A DNA stretch of 64,000 nt from Agrypnia vestita (GCA_016648135.1 JADDOH010011057.1:1-64000), one strand, 5' to 3'. Numbered from the stretch's first letter, positions 1 through 11,935 are shown. The notes: generated by a model from the sequence alone, not told the origin. Made by a program: numbers and translations.

Positions 1-170
1 GGGGGGGGGTTTACAGTTTCCACAGATTTCTTCGTTTAGCTACATCAACTTCCCAAAAATTTCTTCGTTCGGTCCCAAAACTTTTCAAACCATGGGGGGG
101 GTTGTTACAGTTTCCAGAGATTTCTTCATTTATCTTCATCAACTTCCCAAAAATTTCACGTAAAAAAATG
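1..170 (+). repeat. Local duplication with poly-G runs
   Basis: GTTTACAGTTTCCACAGATT and CATCAACTTCCCAAAAATTT recur about 100 bp apart, each copy preceded by a run of 8-10 G. Confidence 0.6.
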
Positions 171-740
171 CACTATTTAAAGTATGTTTCTCATACTTTC
201 GATAACTTTGAAGTGTGTGTACTTTGTAGTGTTCGCTTTGAAATAAAGTGTACTATTTGAAGAATATACTTTCAATTACTTTAGTGTTTGTAGTTTGTAG
301 TGTGCACTACACTTCAAAAGTATGAAGTGTGCACTTCAATGTAATGTAGTACTACATTGTAGTAGTGAGTACAGAGCGGACCCATCACTAATGTAGACCT
401 CATCAGTGAAGAGAAGCTCTTGAGTCTGTGAGGGAGCCTGATTTCTTATTTTGTATATAGGTACATATGTGAGTCATTTAATAATACGGTAATAAAAGGT
501 AATTTGATAATTAAATGTTGAAGTATTTTGAAAAAAGCTGTAAGTTTAAATTATTTATGAATTTAGGTTGGATTTTAGGAAAGTTTTAATTTTTTTAGTT
601 TTTTATGAATTTTTAAATTTTTTTTTATGAATTTATGAATTTAAGCTGGATTTTAGGAAAGTTTTAATTTTTTTAGTTTGTTCTAACAGGTTATTGATGA
701 TTATTATTTTTTTTTATTTGGTCTCCTTATTACACAACAC
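171..740. other. AT-rich DNA without gene; small repeats
   Basis: 170-360 has inverse copies of AAGTATGAAGTGT-like words. GGATTTTAGGAAAGTTTTAA is directly repeated about 80 bp apart (near 572 and 652). No coding signal. Confidence 0.5.
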
Positions 741-1168
741 ATGTTACGAGAATCGAGAGAATGCAGAAAAAGTTTCAACGTATTTTGTCGTACAAAGCTG
801 GTCAACACAATAACCTTCACAGCTACGAAGATCGACTTGTCTTTTTCAAGATGCACAAACTTGAGTCCCGACAGAAAATATCCGATCTCGTTGTGCTACA
901 CAAGATTCTCAGAGGAGCTATTGATTCTATTTCTCTATCTGACATAAATTTGCATGTTAAACCCCGTATAAGAAACCCGGAGTTCTTTAGAATAAGCCAG
1001 CACACTAATAATGTTGGTAACTTTTCTCCCATCACAAGGTTGTGTCGCATATAATATGTATTGTGCTAACCTAACACTGATGCTGATATTTTTGCAGATA
1101 CCTTATCATCGTTCAAAACCTCACTCATACACAACATCCATTTTCTAAACGATGACCTAAACCTATAG
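741..1168 (+). mobile_element. LINE ORF2 C-terminal fragment (Jockey-like)
   Basis: Reads KKFQRILSYKAG, LESRQKISDLVVLHKILRG, then after a frame change DTLSSFKTSLIHNIHF and a stop at about 1168. This is the end of a Jockey-type ORF2, with 5' truncation. Confidence 0.65.
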
Positions 1169-1233
1169 ATCCATCAAATCAATTATTTATTTACATATTA
1201 TTATATGATTGCACTACATTCAAACACTAAATA

Positions 1234-1766
1234 CAGGGTGTACCGGAGCTAGCAGCATAAACTTGTCAGGTAGATTCCTGACTATGTTATTAGTCTAAAA
1301 TGCTCAAGCAACCATGGCCTACTATCAATAGTTGTGGAGTCATGCAGTATCTAAGTTTGCATTTTTTTTTTCAATATTTCTCACTTATTTTTTGCAAAAA
1401 GTTGAAATATCATTACAGTACTTATGTCGATTATGAAAAATTTATTCGCTTTAATACAAGTCGAATAAAATGATAAATTTTTGCTAAAATTGATAAAAGT
1501 CATCTTTTACAAGGTTTTTATCATTTTATTTAAGTTGTATTTAAGCAAATGAATTTTTCATAATCGATATAAGTTACTGTAATGAAATGTAAAAGTTCAA
1601 CTTTTTGAAAAAAATAAGTCAGAAATTTTGAAAAAAAAGTGCAAACTTTGATATTGCATACCTCCATAACTATTGATATAGGTTATTGTTGCTTGAACAT
1701 TTTAGACTCATAACATAGTCAGGAACCTACCGGCCAAGTTTCTGCTGCTAGCTCTGGTACACCCTG
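1234..1766. mobile_element. Palindromic MITE, Tc1/mariner-type ends
   Basis: Ends CAGGGTGTACCGGAGCTAGC and its near inverse, TA duplicated on each side (1232-1233, 1767-1768). Nearly the whole 533 bp folds back (GTAACTTATATCGATTATG words in both halves). No coding capacity. Confidence 0.7.
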
Positions 1767-1849
1767 TATATAATACACACAAATGTATATGTAAAATATA
1801 CTTAAATAGTTATATATAATAAAATATACTTAAATAATTTTAAAAAAAT

Positions 1850-2234
1850 ACATGTTACTAGAGCGTGGATAGTGGGCATAGTCTTCATTTATAATGTTTT
1901 ATTATTAGAATATCATGTACCTATTACCCTGTTAGTGTCTCTAATAAATATATTTTTTAAATTAGATGATTGGTAAGACTGCTTCTAACGCAATGTGTGT
2001 GTTACAAAATTATTGGTTAACAGAAAATTAAAATAATCTGCGAGAATCTCCCGGCTGCCGCGCGCCATTTAAGTGATAAAGCAACCAACATTTATTTAAA
2101 TTTGGATACAATAATTTTAATAGTATTTAGAATGCCACGCCATTCAAATTATGTTTTATTATTAGGGTATCATGTACCTATTATCCTGTTAGTGTCTATG
2201 ATAAATATTTTTTTTAAATTAGATGATTGGTAAG

Positions 2235-2268
<34 letters not shown>

Positions 2269-3178
2269 AAAGTTCAGTTTACAGAAAATTAAAATAATCT
2301 GCGAGAATCTCCCGGCTGTCGCGTGCCATTTAAGTGATAAAGTAACCAACATTTATACATGTTACTAGAGCGTGCCGAAGACACTTGTAATTGGGATAAT
2401 GGGCATAGTCTTCATTTATAATGTTTTATTATTAGAATATCATGTAGGTACCTAGTATCCTGTTAGTGTTTCAAATATATATTTTTTAAATTAGATGATT
2501 GGCAAGACTGCTTCTAACGCAATGTGTGTGTTACAAAGTTCAGTTTACAGAAAATTAAAATAATCTGCGAGAATCTCCCGGCTGCCGCGTGCCATTTAAG
2601 TGATAAAGTAACCAATATTTATACATGTTACTAGAGCGTGCCGAAGACACTTGTAATTGGGATAATGGGCATAGTCTTCATTTATAATGTTTTATTATTA
2701 GAATATCATGTAGGTACCTATTATCCTGTTAGTGTCTCAAATACATATTTTTTTAATTAGATGATTGGTAAGACTGCTTCTAACGCAATGTGTGTGTGTT
2801 TCAAAGTTTGGTTTACAGAAAATTAAAATAATCTTCGAGAATCTCCCGGCTGCCGCGTGCCATTTAAGTGATAAAGCAACCAACATTTATTTAAGTGGAT
2901 ACAATAATTTTATTAGTATTTAGAATGCCACGCCATTCAAATTATGTTTTATTATTAGAGTATCATGTACCTATTATCCTGTTAGTGTCTATGATAAATA
3001 TTTTTTTTAAATTAGATGATTGGTAAGACTGTGTGTGTGTGTTACAAAGTTTGGTTTACAGAAAATTAAAATAATCTGCGAGAATCTCCCGGCTGTCGTG
3101 TGCCATTTAAGTGATAAAGCAACCGACATTTATTTAAGTTTGGATACAATAATTTTATCAGTGTTTAGAATGCCACGC
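1850..3178 (+). repeat. Five-copy tandem repeat, about 240-270 bp units
   Basis: The landmark GAGAATCTCCCGGCTG occurs near 2041, 2303, 2567, 2838 and 3078. Units share ATCATGTACCTATTATCCTG, TTAGATGATTGGTAAGACTG, a TG run of variable length (longest 2236-2263) and CCATTTAAGTGATAAAG. Two connector types alternate: one with CATGTTACTAGAGCGTGCCG, one with AGAATGCCACGCCATTC. ORFs here are shadows. Confidence 0.85.
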
Positions 3179-3179
3179 C

Positions 3180-4740
3180 CGGCCGGCGGGCGGCGCTGCC
3201 TGCCCAGGCGCTACGTGTGTAAAATAATATTATTGTCACCGGAACGCTCACGTATGGGTCTCTATGTTTTCGGAAAAAGCAGTTGTATCCCAACAAGAAT
3301 TCGTAAATGAAATTATACTGAAACGAGCCAACCCGAGGGCCGTACGTGCCCACAAACGTAATTGTTTTGAAAGACACCTTCAGAAACGATAAAATACAAA
3401 GTACACGGTTGTATGAAACATCAAATAAATATTGATGGATTTGGCGTTAACGTTGTAGAGATTATTCGTGATGATTATTAAATTGGGTGAAAAACAGAAA
3501 CCATAGAATCTGTTAGCGAGTTTAATGTGAATATCAGCTGTAACCCGTCAAAAATGACAGTACTTTTAAACGTCGGTTCCTAAGGAAAAAGCATGTATTT
3601 ATTTTATTTAAAAAAATATGTATCGAAAAAAAATCGAAAAAAAAGATTTTTGAAAAAAGAATTTCGAAAAAAAAATTGTTACTTTAAATTTTTACATACG
3701 CGAATGGATGGACGGACGGACGAAATTATTATAATTGGTATTATATTTTACTACATAAGTTTCGAGAGTTACAGAATCTCCTATAATATATAATTTAGAA
3801 ATTTTACGAAATTTCACGCCGAGTTTGTAATACTTAATGCATCGCTCAATGTTCTAGAAATCTCAACACTAGAGTAAAGGAGAATCATCGATGTTCAATT
3901 GGTAATAACTTTTCTGAATTCGCCAACCAAATCATGGATAATAATTATTATTTTGATTCATGAACCGTTTCATGAAACTTCTCAAAACAACATAAAAATA
4001 TAACCATTTACTAACTCTTCTTCTTTTGTCTTAATATTTCCGTTACATCCACCTTTTGACAAATAACTCTAGCTCACTTTTTCATCATCTAATCAGTTTA
4101 TTATTTGTATTTCGACCTAATCCCTGTAAAAATTCTACATTTTAAAGTATTCAGTATAATACTTCACCTGCCGATGAGAGATTCCGTTATTTTCGAAACT
4201 AATGTTGCAAAACATAAAATTGATGAACCAAGTTTAAGAAATGACTCTCTCTTGTGAAGAAAAACAATTTTCTCTATAGAAACAGCAGAAAGGGCCACGC
4301 TGTTCGATCATGAACTTGAAGAAACAGAAATGTACCAAAAACTCTCAAGAGTAAAAAATGCCTCACTTATCTGTATCTAAATGAAAATGTACAAAAGTTG
4401 TATATTTCTGCCTGCGTAATATTTTTAAGGATTCATTAAACATTTTTACCAGCAGTGATGAGAAAATACAGACGATTAACTCTGGTAATAGAATTTTCCT
4501 TAAATTTCCAATTTTTCCTTCCCCGTTTGAGCCATTTAATAAGCCCGGTGTAATTGGTTTATGAAGTACAAAGGTACTAAATCGCCGAGGATGTTGCCAG
4601 CACTACCTTGAGAAATATTTGTTATTCGGAGCGGAATTATTTCCTCGAATTTGAAGACCCAAAATAATTAACCTCTCCGTCGCAATTAGGTTCAAAGGCC
4701 ACACGCGATGTTGTACATAAAGAAATAATTCAGTTAGTCC
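3180..4740. other. No gene recognised; MITE-like pieces
   Basis: 3180-3420 is a GC-rich patch (CCGGCCGGCGGGCGGCGC) that I cannot assign. 3590-3800 has a GAAAAAAAATCG-rich stretch and GGACGGACGGACGAAATTAT, similar to 33990-34040. 3735-3790 and 4140-4200 match parts of the palindromic repeat at 6073-6201. Confidence 0.4.
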
Positions 4741-5589
4741 CTTCGTATATTCTTCTCTCTTCCTTCTAGCCGACACAATAGAGCACTGTTGTCTAGATGT
4801 TCAATTGTTGGATGATGTGTTAATTAGACTGAACAAAATATATATCTTAACTCTTAAAAGACTGTGCTAAAAAAAAACTTTGGGGACGGTGGAGTAACAC
4901 AGCGTTACCTCATTAAAAATCGACATAGTTTTTAATATGTGATAAAATATACATAAATACGATACAGATAAGACTTTTAAAAGGTCCCTTTATATAATTA
5001 TGTAAGGTAAACATACATATTTGCATTATTTTAGTAAATTATTATAAAAGTATGGCAAATCGAATTTGCGTGCACTTCCGCCGATGTTTCATTGGCAACT
5101 GAATACAACAAAGCGGTCGCCAGCTCGCTTCAGTCGCCTGCACTCCGTCTTTGTCTAACACATGTTACCCGACTCTACCGTACTCTTTCTATATTGTTTT
5201 ACTTTTGCCGAAACCCAAGCAACCGCCATCTCTGTCCTACATGAAATGTGTGGTATTATCGTGCTCTTTCTTGCTCGATTTAACTGCGATGTACAATATT
5301 CTGCTCTCTCTTGCACACTGGCCGAAAATACGAGAGTAATGAATAAATATTTTTTAATTAAAAAATCCGTACATTCCTAACAGTTTAATTTATTAATTTT
5401 GGTGTGAAAATGTCTACTCGATGATTATAAAAAATGTGACGTTTTAGTTTTCGTAAATAAGGTAGATATTTCATATTTTGTATGACAGGTAGACCTACGT
5501 TACATCACCGACACATAGGAGTTAATTTGAGTGAATAATCCTCTATTAACCTAGCCTTACCGGAGTACCAAAGAAATTTAAGAAATTGC
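4741..5589. other. No gene recognised
   Basis: Mostly AT-rich. 5060-5340 is less so and has overlapping short frames (TACATGAAATGTGTGGTATT region) without splice or family signals. Confidence 0.3.
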
Positions 5590-5720
5590 TCCAGAAATGG
5601 TTAACCAAAACAGATATCCAGAAGAAAATGAAATTTAGGAGACTGCGATGGGCGGGATGTGCAGCGAGAGTGTATAAATCATTCACAGAGCTATCGTGTG
5701 CAAGCCAACAGAATCGATAT
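5590..5720 (+). mobile_element. Possible LINE remnant
   Basis: The frame KKMKFRRLRWAGCAARVYKS recalls the RLRWAGHVARM signature of LINE C-termini. The rest of the 114-codon frame (to 5930) is not recognisable. Confidence 0.35.
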
Positions 5721-6072
5721 CGAGAGAAAGATCATGACATAGACAAGACAGCCTTACTAAAAGCAGACGAGTGTGCAGCAGACAGGAGCATAAAAGCGAT
5801 ATCAAGGAATGGACAGCACTATCTCCATTGTGACTGCGGTCATGGACTGAGTTCCATAACCATAGTCAACCGAAAAGGAGAAGAGCTCCCAATTATTTTT
5901 GTAAATTTTTTCTCAATATTTTTCGATTAAGGACTGAGTTTTCCTTGTTAATTATTTTATAAATGCAAATTTAAATAAAACCTCTTATTCGGCTAAATAT
6001 GAGGAATAAAATATGATCATTAAATAATAATTTAAACCATGTTGCCTCTACGTGAGTTTAAAAATCATTTAT

Positions 6073-6201
6073 ATTTTTTTCACTACTTAAGTTTCGAGAG
6101 AAACAGTATCTCTCACCGACAGGTGAAGTACCAAAGTATAAAGTATTCACCCGTCGATGAGTGATTCTGTTTTTCTCGAAATTTAAGTAGTGAAAAAAAT
6201 A
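6073..6201. repeat. Palindromic MITE, about 129 bp
   Basis: TTTTTTTCACTACTTAAGTT and its inverse AATTTAAGTAGTGAAAAAAA flank a GAAACAGTATCTCTCACCGA arm; nearly all pairs into one hairpin. Diverged relatives at 3735 and 4140. Confidence 0.65.
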
Positions 6202-6239
6202 TCAAATATTATTACACTTGCGGTAGAGGTAACAAGATT

Positions 6240-6760
6240 TATGTTATATATTCAAGAACACATTCATATTTGTGAAGTTGTAATTTTTCAGAACAAAGTT
6301 ATCTGAAATTTTTAAAAACCAAATTAATTAATCAATATGAAAGACATACAGAAAAATCTAATTCAGGAAAAAATATTTGGCTACTACCGGGATTCGAACC
6401 CGAACCGGTAGTAGCCAAATATTTTTTCGTTAATTAGATTTGTCTGTAACTAACTAACTAACTAACCATCACGCCGTTTCCCCGCAGGGGTAGGCAGAGA
6501 GGATTGAACGCCACACTCTTCTATCCTGGCACACTACTTTTGCTTCGGCCACATTCATACATCTTCTCATACACGTTATACGGTTGTTGCGGCTTTTAAC
6601 AGGGCCATCCTCAAATACTTGTAGTACCTGACCATGCCAGGTCTTTCGCGGATGCCCTCTATTCATGTTGCCTTCAACACTTCAACACTCGCCTCATATA
6701 TTTTCTTAACCATAGTCCGTATATCTTTCTAATTGATTAATTAATTTGGTTTTTAAAGAT
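6240..6760. repeat. Foldback repeat with perfect central hairpin
   Basis: A perfect 23-bp stem (6368-6390 with 6405-6427) and a 14-nt loop GATTCGAACCCGAA. Outer arms AAAAACCAAATTAATTAATC (6318) and its inverse near 6725-6745; the right arm is interrupted by LINE copy 1. Confidence 0.7.
6448..6715 (-). mobile_element. LINE 3' fragment, (TTAG)n-tailed family, copy 1
   Basis: Minus-strand frame ends YPCGETA followed by GTGATGG and a TTAG repeat tail (read TAACTAAC at 6448 on plus). The protein includes MNRGHPRKTWHGQVLQVFED and VCQDRRVWRSILSAYP. It is inserted within the palindromic repeat that spans about 6240-6760. Confidence 0.7.
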
Positions 6761-7740
6761 TTATGTTATTTAATCATCATCATGAATTTAACGTAAACGC
6801 CAAATCTGTCAATAATATAATACAATAGTCTAAATCAATTTAATTAAAATTATCTAAAGAATATAGTTTTCAATGACTATCTTCCTATCAAGGAAAGATG
6901 GTTATGATTTGACAAGATATAAATATATATAATCTATATCATTGATCACGTATAAAATTTGTATCACATATCAATATAAACGGCACATACATGAATAAAA
7001 CTTTTTTTTATAAACATGTAAAACAAACGTACATATAACATAAATGTTAATAATTGCTTGCATAAAATTTTTATACGACTAATACCAGCACTTTAATGAA
7101 AATGATTTCATACTCGTAGAAGTACTTGAATTATTGTGTCATATAAATTTTACTGTAGGTATATATTAAAGAAATTGTTCTGCAGTCGCGAATATACGAA
7201 TATAACGACTCACTGATAATAAAAAATTTGATTTATTATTAAGGTCTATATTTTAATTATAGTAATTGCATTTTGTATTTTGCATAAGATGCTATATTAC
7301 ATATGAATGGGACTACAGAGAACTGACAACGAAAAAGAAAGCAAATGAATCTGTCACTGCAGAGAAACATAGCTATTTGGCGAGTCAATAGAGACGTTGA
7401 GAGATAAACGACCGCAATTAGAGCGAAGCAGTGGTATTGGACGAGTAGTGTGTTCACCTTATACTTCGTCCTGCTCTTACAGAGATCGGGGTATTATTAA
7501 GCTATCGGTAGTCCTTTGACTGATCTGTCCAATTTGTAGGCCACGGAAGGATTCGTCGAGGAAAAATAAAGCTTTGGTAATTGGAAAAGCGAGAGATTTG
7601 ACAAAATTATTTATCTTTCAGACCTTATGCATTCCGATATCCATTTATGTCATCCTCTATGCTTCTAATATGTTATTGTATGGTTAGTTCAATAGAAGTA
7701 AATGTTTATATTTTTGAACAGAGTAAAAAAGACAATTAGG
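6760..7740. other. No gene recognised
   Basis: AT-rich. 7290-7480 has more even composition and an open minus frame (MNTLLVQYHCFALIAVVYLS), without splice or family support. Confidence 0.3.
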
Positions 7741-7900
7741 TGGTAACGAAGGGAAATAAGAATGATGCACAACGAGCACTTGGACTTGATGGTACAACAA
7801 AACGAGGACGTCGGTGGAAAGCGTGGTATGATCATGAAGATGTGTAAATTTGAATGAGACAAGAGTTTTGTGCCAGGATAGAAGGCGTGACAGTTAGTTA
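7740..7900 (+). mobile_element. Possible LINE C-terminal remnant
   Basis: KRGRRWKAWYDHED and a CQDRR-like word (TGCCAGGATAGAAGGCG) resemble LINE C-termini. Short and weak. Confidence 0.3.
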
Positions 7901-8139
7901 TATATTACAACGCTCGTGTAATCGAATGGTTAGTATTCCTCTCTTTGGCAATAAATGTCAGGCTTTTTAATTTCTTCAGTAACTCCAGCTAGTCTAGTTT
8001 CATAACGCGAGAACTTCGGCGTAATGAAATTTTAGTGGAATAACAATAGTGACGAAACTAATAGATGATGCCAAAGCTAATGCAGCATAGTGAAAAAATA
8101 CGAATAAGTATTTAGCTTAAATACGTCATATTGCTGAGT

Positions 8140-8590
8140 AAACAATCTGCAGTAGGACCTGCAATGATCTACAGCTCAAAATGCTGGACAATAAAGAAGA
8201 TACACGAGCGAAAACTCTACACCAGTGAAATTAAAATGCTCAGATGGTCTGGGGGCATAACAAGGCTTGGCAAAGTGAGAAATTAGCATAGAAAGGTGAT
8301 CCCTAGTGCTGAAAAGGTGAAGGAATCGAATCTAAAATGGTGTGACCATGCAATGAGGCATGGGGATCATGCAGCGTATACCGCACTCAAACACACAAGA
8401 AAAAAAAAGAGGTATAGGTTGATACAGCGCCACGTGGTGGAGAAGTGAGGAGGAAGACCTGAAGAATGCCCAGTTGAATGAAGCGATGGCCCGGAATTGG
8501 GAATCATGGAAAAGTAGTAAAGAGAGCCAACCGCAAATGAAATGGGAAGCGGGTGAAGAGAAAGAAGAAGAAGACATCGTTTTTCTGAGA
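8140..8590 (+). mobile_element. LINE ORF2 C-terminal fragment
   Basis: With stops and frame changes: SSKCWTIKKIHERKLYTSE, IKMLRWSGGITRLGKVRN, ATWW, DLKNAQLNEAMARNWESW. This is a typical insect LINE C-terminus. A related reverse-strand piece lies at 55260-55690. Confidence 0.65.
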
Positions 8591-8599
8591 AGACAGACA

Positions 8600-9095
8600 G
8601 TCATCCGGTGGTCCCCGAGAGAATCAAGAGACAAGAAGCCACGAAAAATCCTGGACAGTCGAAACCATCAAACGCTTAACACAATAACTAATGGATGAAT
8701 CTTTCCCTACAAAAGTGCCATTGAAGCTTTTAACAATCAACTAATTAATTAATTAATTCCGTTGATTGCAAATATACACTTATGTAGGTCATAACTACAA
8801 GTCCACGCGAGCTTTTAAGCTTCCCCGGGCGTTAAAGTAATTTTTATACTGCACCTCCACACGACAATCTACCAAAAATGTTCCGCACACGCGAGGGTAC
8901 GTTAATTAAATACAGTTCTAAATATTTACGTTTTTCCAATAGCACCTAAGAATGAAAAATGTCCAAATAACTAGCATTCATTGTCGTTATCATCATAATA
9001 TTAATGGAAGTGTTCTGGGATGTTAATGCTTCGTCAAAATTCCAGCATAAACCCTTAATTATGTTTATTTTTGTTGGAGATCAGTGATATTATAC
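8600..9095. other. No gene recognised; intron of the PDE-like gene
   Basis: Lies just downstream of the donor at 9125 on the minus strand, so it should be intron. No further exon seen. Confidence 0.4.
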
Positions 9096-9125
9096 CTAAG
9101 TAAATAAGAACTTTGAAAACATTAC

Positions 9126-10213
9126 CTTCACGGGAGATGACGCCAGCCAAAGTTGAAACAGTTCAGAAGTCACGGAAGTCCTTTTCGAACCCGAATTCAC
9201 CAATGGTGGTTCTGAAATCGCGTGAACTCGTCTTAATATGTCAGGACTCGCCTTTTCTCTCAACCACTTTTCCAACAACTCTGGATTACTGTTCAAGGTC
9301 CTAGTCAGAGCGTTCATTTCCTCTTCGGTGACCTCGGATGGCGGATGAGAAGACATTTCGACAGGACTGCACGAGAAATTTCTACTGGAACCGCAATTGT
9401 AAGGATTCGGACTCAGCGGCTTTCCTCTAGACACTATAGTCGTGTTGGAGGTTGATTCGGAGAAACTGTCCCTTTCGATCGTGTTATTATTGGGTGATAT
9501 GTCTTTAGAACCGTTTGAAAAATTTGTAGGTGACATGCTTAGAATGTTGTTGTTGGAATTAACATTGTTTAAACTACTTATATCCACGGGATTAGCGCAC
9601 TCTATAACACTTATAGTTTTATTTTTAAAACCATTATTCCTAAACGCACCTCCTTCAACTTCATCATTCGTCAACTGTTTCTCGGAGTCTACCAGCTCAC
9701 TCCTCGCGGTCCTGTTCAGTCTCAACGCATTGTTGGAGTTCATCACGTCCTTTAAAGAAACGTTGGTTGTTACAGTGAGCATGTTGTTGGACCTCTCCTC
9801 CATCTTAGCCCTAGCAGTCATGATTGTTCCGCTAAACCTTTCGTTACTGGAAGCCAGTTTGATATTATAATCAGCTTCATTACTGTGTTGATTATTGGAG
9901 TTTTTCTGCAATTCTTGGCTATTCTCTTTGTTGTCCCATTCGTTTTCGGCGAAGTCTGTCGGTAGTTCGTACACGAGTCTCAGTAGTTCGCTGGAGTTTC
10001 TGCTGGGTTTTTGGTCGGCGTTTTTGTCGACTGGCGTCCCGTTGATTTCGGGATCTGATGTAGGATTGGATTTTCTAACATTTTGGTTCTCCGTTCCTCT
10101 TCCCTCGTCCCTGCCGGGGCTGGTCTCGGGTAACAGACTCATGATCCGCTACTGACGTGATTGATCTCCGAGGTTTTACGGTGGAATCATGCTTGTGATG
10201 GTTCCCATTGTAT
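9126..10213 (-). CDS. Exon with 5' UTR and N-terminal coding part of a PDE11-like phosphodiesterase gene (partial)
   Basis: Seen: on the minus strand a polypyrimidine tract and TTTCAG acceptor end at 10214. The exon starts at 10213, has an in-frame TAG 9 nt before the ATG at 10142, and stays open for 339 codons to AAG|GTAATG (donor GT at 9125-9124), so it ends in phase 0. Residues 1 to about 270 are Asn/Ser/Glu-rich and look disordered. The last 65 residues hold an acidic helix (TEEEMNALTRTL), then NPELLEKWLREKASPDILRR and KRTSVTSELFQLWLASSPVK. Family knowledge: PDE11/5-type enzymes begin with a similar FLxxHPELxxxWL helix before the GAF domains, so I infer an insect PDE11-like enzyme acting on cAMP/cGMP. 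No GAF or catalytic exon was recognised in the remaining 9.1 kb, so most of the gene lies beyond the window. Exon status is solid; the family call is moderate. Confidence 0.6.
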
Positions 10214-10414
10214 CTGAAACGAAAAATTCATATTTGTTAATACTTTTTTATTGACTTATCTTTTTTCTGAAAAGGGTTACATAGAGAAATGAGTAGGACT
10301 TTTTTCTAAATTAATTTAATAGAAGTTGCTTAACAAATATACCACGAAACCTTGGTTACCTTTTGAGTAAATGAATAAGATTGTTTTAGGATTGAGGAGA
10401 CAAGGATCTTTCAC

Positions 10415-10560
10415 TCAGAATTTTCTCGGTTATTCTGCTGCAAGTCTCCGACCTCTCTGGTTGACTCCATTGCAGGGTACATCATCAGAGCTGATGTCGT
10501 CGATGCAACGCACCGCGGCCAGAGATGCTGAAGACTCGCGGCAGAATAGTCCATTAGTCC
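10415..10560 (-). mobile_element. F5 repeat fragment
   Basis: Minus strand CTGATGATGTACCCTGCAAT followed by GGAGTCAACC: core at 10482-10488, but GAAAC is lost; continues CAGAGAGGTCGGAGAC as in F5. Confidence 0.5.
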
Positions 10561-11040
10561 AGAAAATAATACCGATATTTATATAACAAATACAAATATT
10601 TATTGTATTCATAATTAATGATAGACTTCGTATATTATTCCTGTGAATTTTTGAAGTTTTCTTCTTTTGGCGTATTGAGGGCAAAATTTTTGTTATAACG
10701 GAAGTTGCGCACGTGCAACTTGTGCATTTTAGCGGGAATGCGTGTAGCGGGAAGCAGCGTGTAGCGGGAATGCGAGACCATGAAATGCTAAAAAGTATAA
10801 TTTCTACCGCGCGTACATGAGTACATGCACCATCAATTTTTTTCAATAATTATACGATTGTTTAGCAATTCATTCAACGCAATATTCTCTCGTAAAACAA
10901 TTAAATCATTTTTAATTCCAAAATAAAATAAATATGTCTGAACCAATGTTTTCAGTTTTAAATATAAGGAGTGGGCGCATGTTTGAAATCTTCTCATTTA
11001 TTCAGTAACGAACGTTTAAAATTTTGTACTGAATATTGAA
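10561..11040. other. No gene recognised; upstream of the PDE-like exon
   Basis: Contains short duplication GTGTAGCGGGAATGCG / GTGTAGCGGGAAGCAG near 10740. Otherwise AT-rich. Confidence 0.35.
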
Positions 11041-11245
11041 CATGGCGGCCCTCGTAGGCTAGTGGAAATGGCACTGGCTTCTCACTCCGAGGATTCCGGA
11101 TTCGATTCCCGGTGAGGTCACAATTAATTTATGTGATTTACTCAAGCCTGGGTGTTTTGTGAAGTGTTTCGCTTCTGTAATTGGGTCTCTTGGCCTGTAG
11201 AAGCGTAAAAAATATAAAAAGTTAATGCCAGTCTTATTCATACCT
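11040..11245 (+). repeat. tRNA-derived SINE-like repeat, copy 1
   Basis: A-box-like GGCTAGTGGAAATGGC and B-box-like GGATTCGATTCCC spaced as in a pol III promoter, then a body CAATTAATTTATGTGATTTA, CTCAAGCCTGGGTGTTTT, GTAGAAGCGTAAAAAATA. A reverse copy is at 39420-39600. Confidence 0.65.
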
Positions 11246-11349
11246 TCTATCATCGACACATGGATGGATGGAAGATGTTGGACTATCGGATCTTCAAAGT
11301 ATTTAACTATATTTTGATCACTTAATTAGTTTTAGTAAAAAAAAAATAT

Positions 11350-11935
11350 ATAATAGTTTTTCGAAGAATATTTTTTCTTCTAAAAGAAGGCTTGAACTTT
11401 GTGGTGACATTATTATTAAAATAAAACACAAATCACTTTGTTTTCACCACTTTATTAGATTATACAATCTACATGTTTCGAGAACAATGTTCTCTTTATC
11501 AGGATTGTTTGTGTACAAAAAATTGAAAAAGTTAAACCATGCAAGTGTGTTACGGTGAAGAGGAAGATTAGGGGAGGATGAGGGATGGGGGGTCGGAGGT
11601 GTTAATTATTAGGAATGTCTTAAATGGAAAAATATTGAATAGTGGATTGTGCACAAATTTAGTCTGAGTGTTTAGTATATTTTAATTAATATTAACATTT
11701 TTCCTTAAGAATCCATCCCCTTCAGATTCCTAATAATTAACGCCTCCGATCTGCCCTCCTCATCCTCCTCTTCACCGTAACACACTTGCACGGTTTAACT
11801 TTTTCAATTTTTAGTACGCTAACAATCCTGATGAATAGAACATTGTTCTCGAAACATGTAGATTGTATAATCTAATAAAGTGGTGAAAACAAAGTGATTT
11901 GTGTTTTATTTTAATAATATAACAACTTTTCTCGA
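11350..11935. mobile_element. Penelope-type foldback with two inverted ends, family F1
   Basis: The left arm (about 11395-11640) and right arm (about 11715-11925) are inverse copies: both hold CACTTTATTAGATT/AATCTAATAAAGTG, the hammerhead-like core, AAACCGTGCAAGTGTG-like words and a GGAGGTGTTAATTATTAGG block. About 80 bp of spacer. A third copy of one arm is at 27985-28280. Confidence 0.65.
11822..11866 (+). ncRNA. Hammerhead-ribozyme-like motif, family F1, best copy
   Basis: Stem I ACAATC (11822-11827) pairs exactly with GATTGT (11861-11866). Core CTGATGA (11828-11834), helix II AGAAC-ATT-GTTCT, GAAAC (11851-11855), a two-base-pair stem III AC/GT and a GTA cleavage triplet (11858-11860) are all present, the type I layout reported for Penelope elements and retrozymes. 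One extra base sits between CTGATGA and helix II. The inverse arm (11475-11502, minus) has CTGATAA, a core mutation. Confidence 0.55.

Noticed and set aside
3593..3793. Lys-rich 66-codon frame
   Set aside because: Product of GAAAAAAAATCG repeats; no coding character.
9442..9870. 142-codon Leu-rich plus frame
   Set aside because: Antisense shadow of the PDE-like exon; its Leu/Ser pattern mirrors Asn/Ser/Glu codons on the minus strand.
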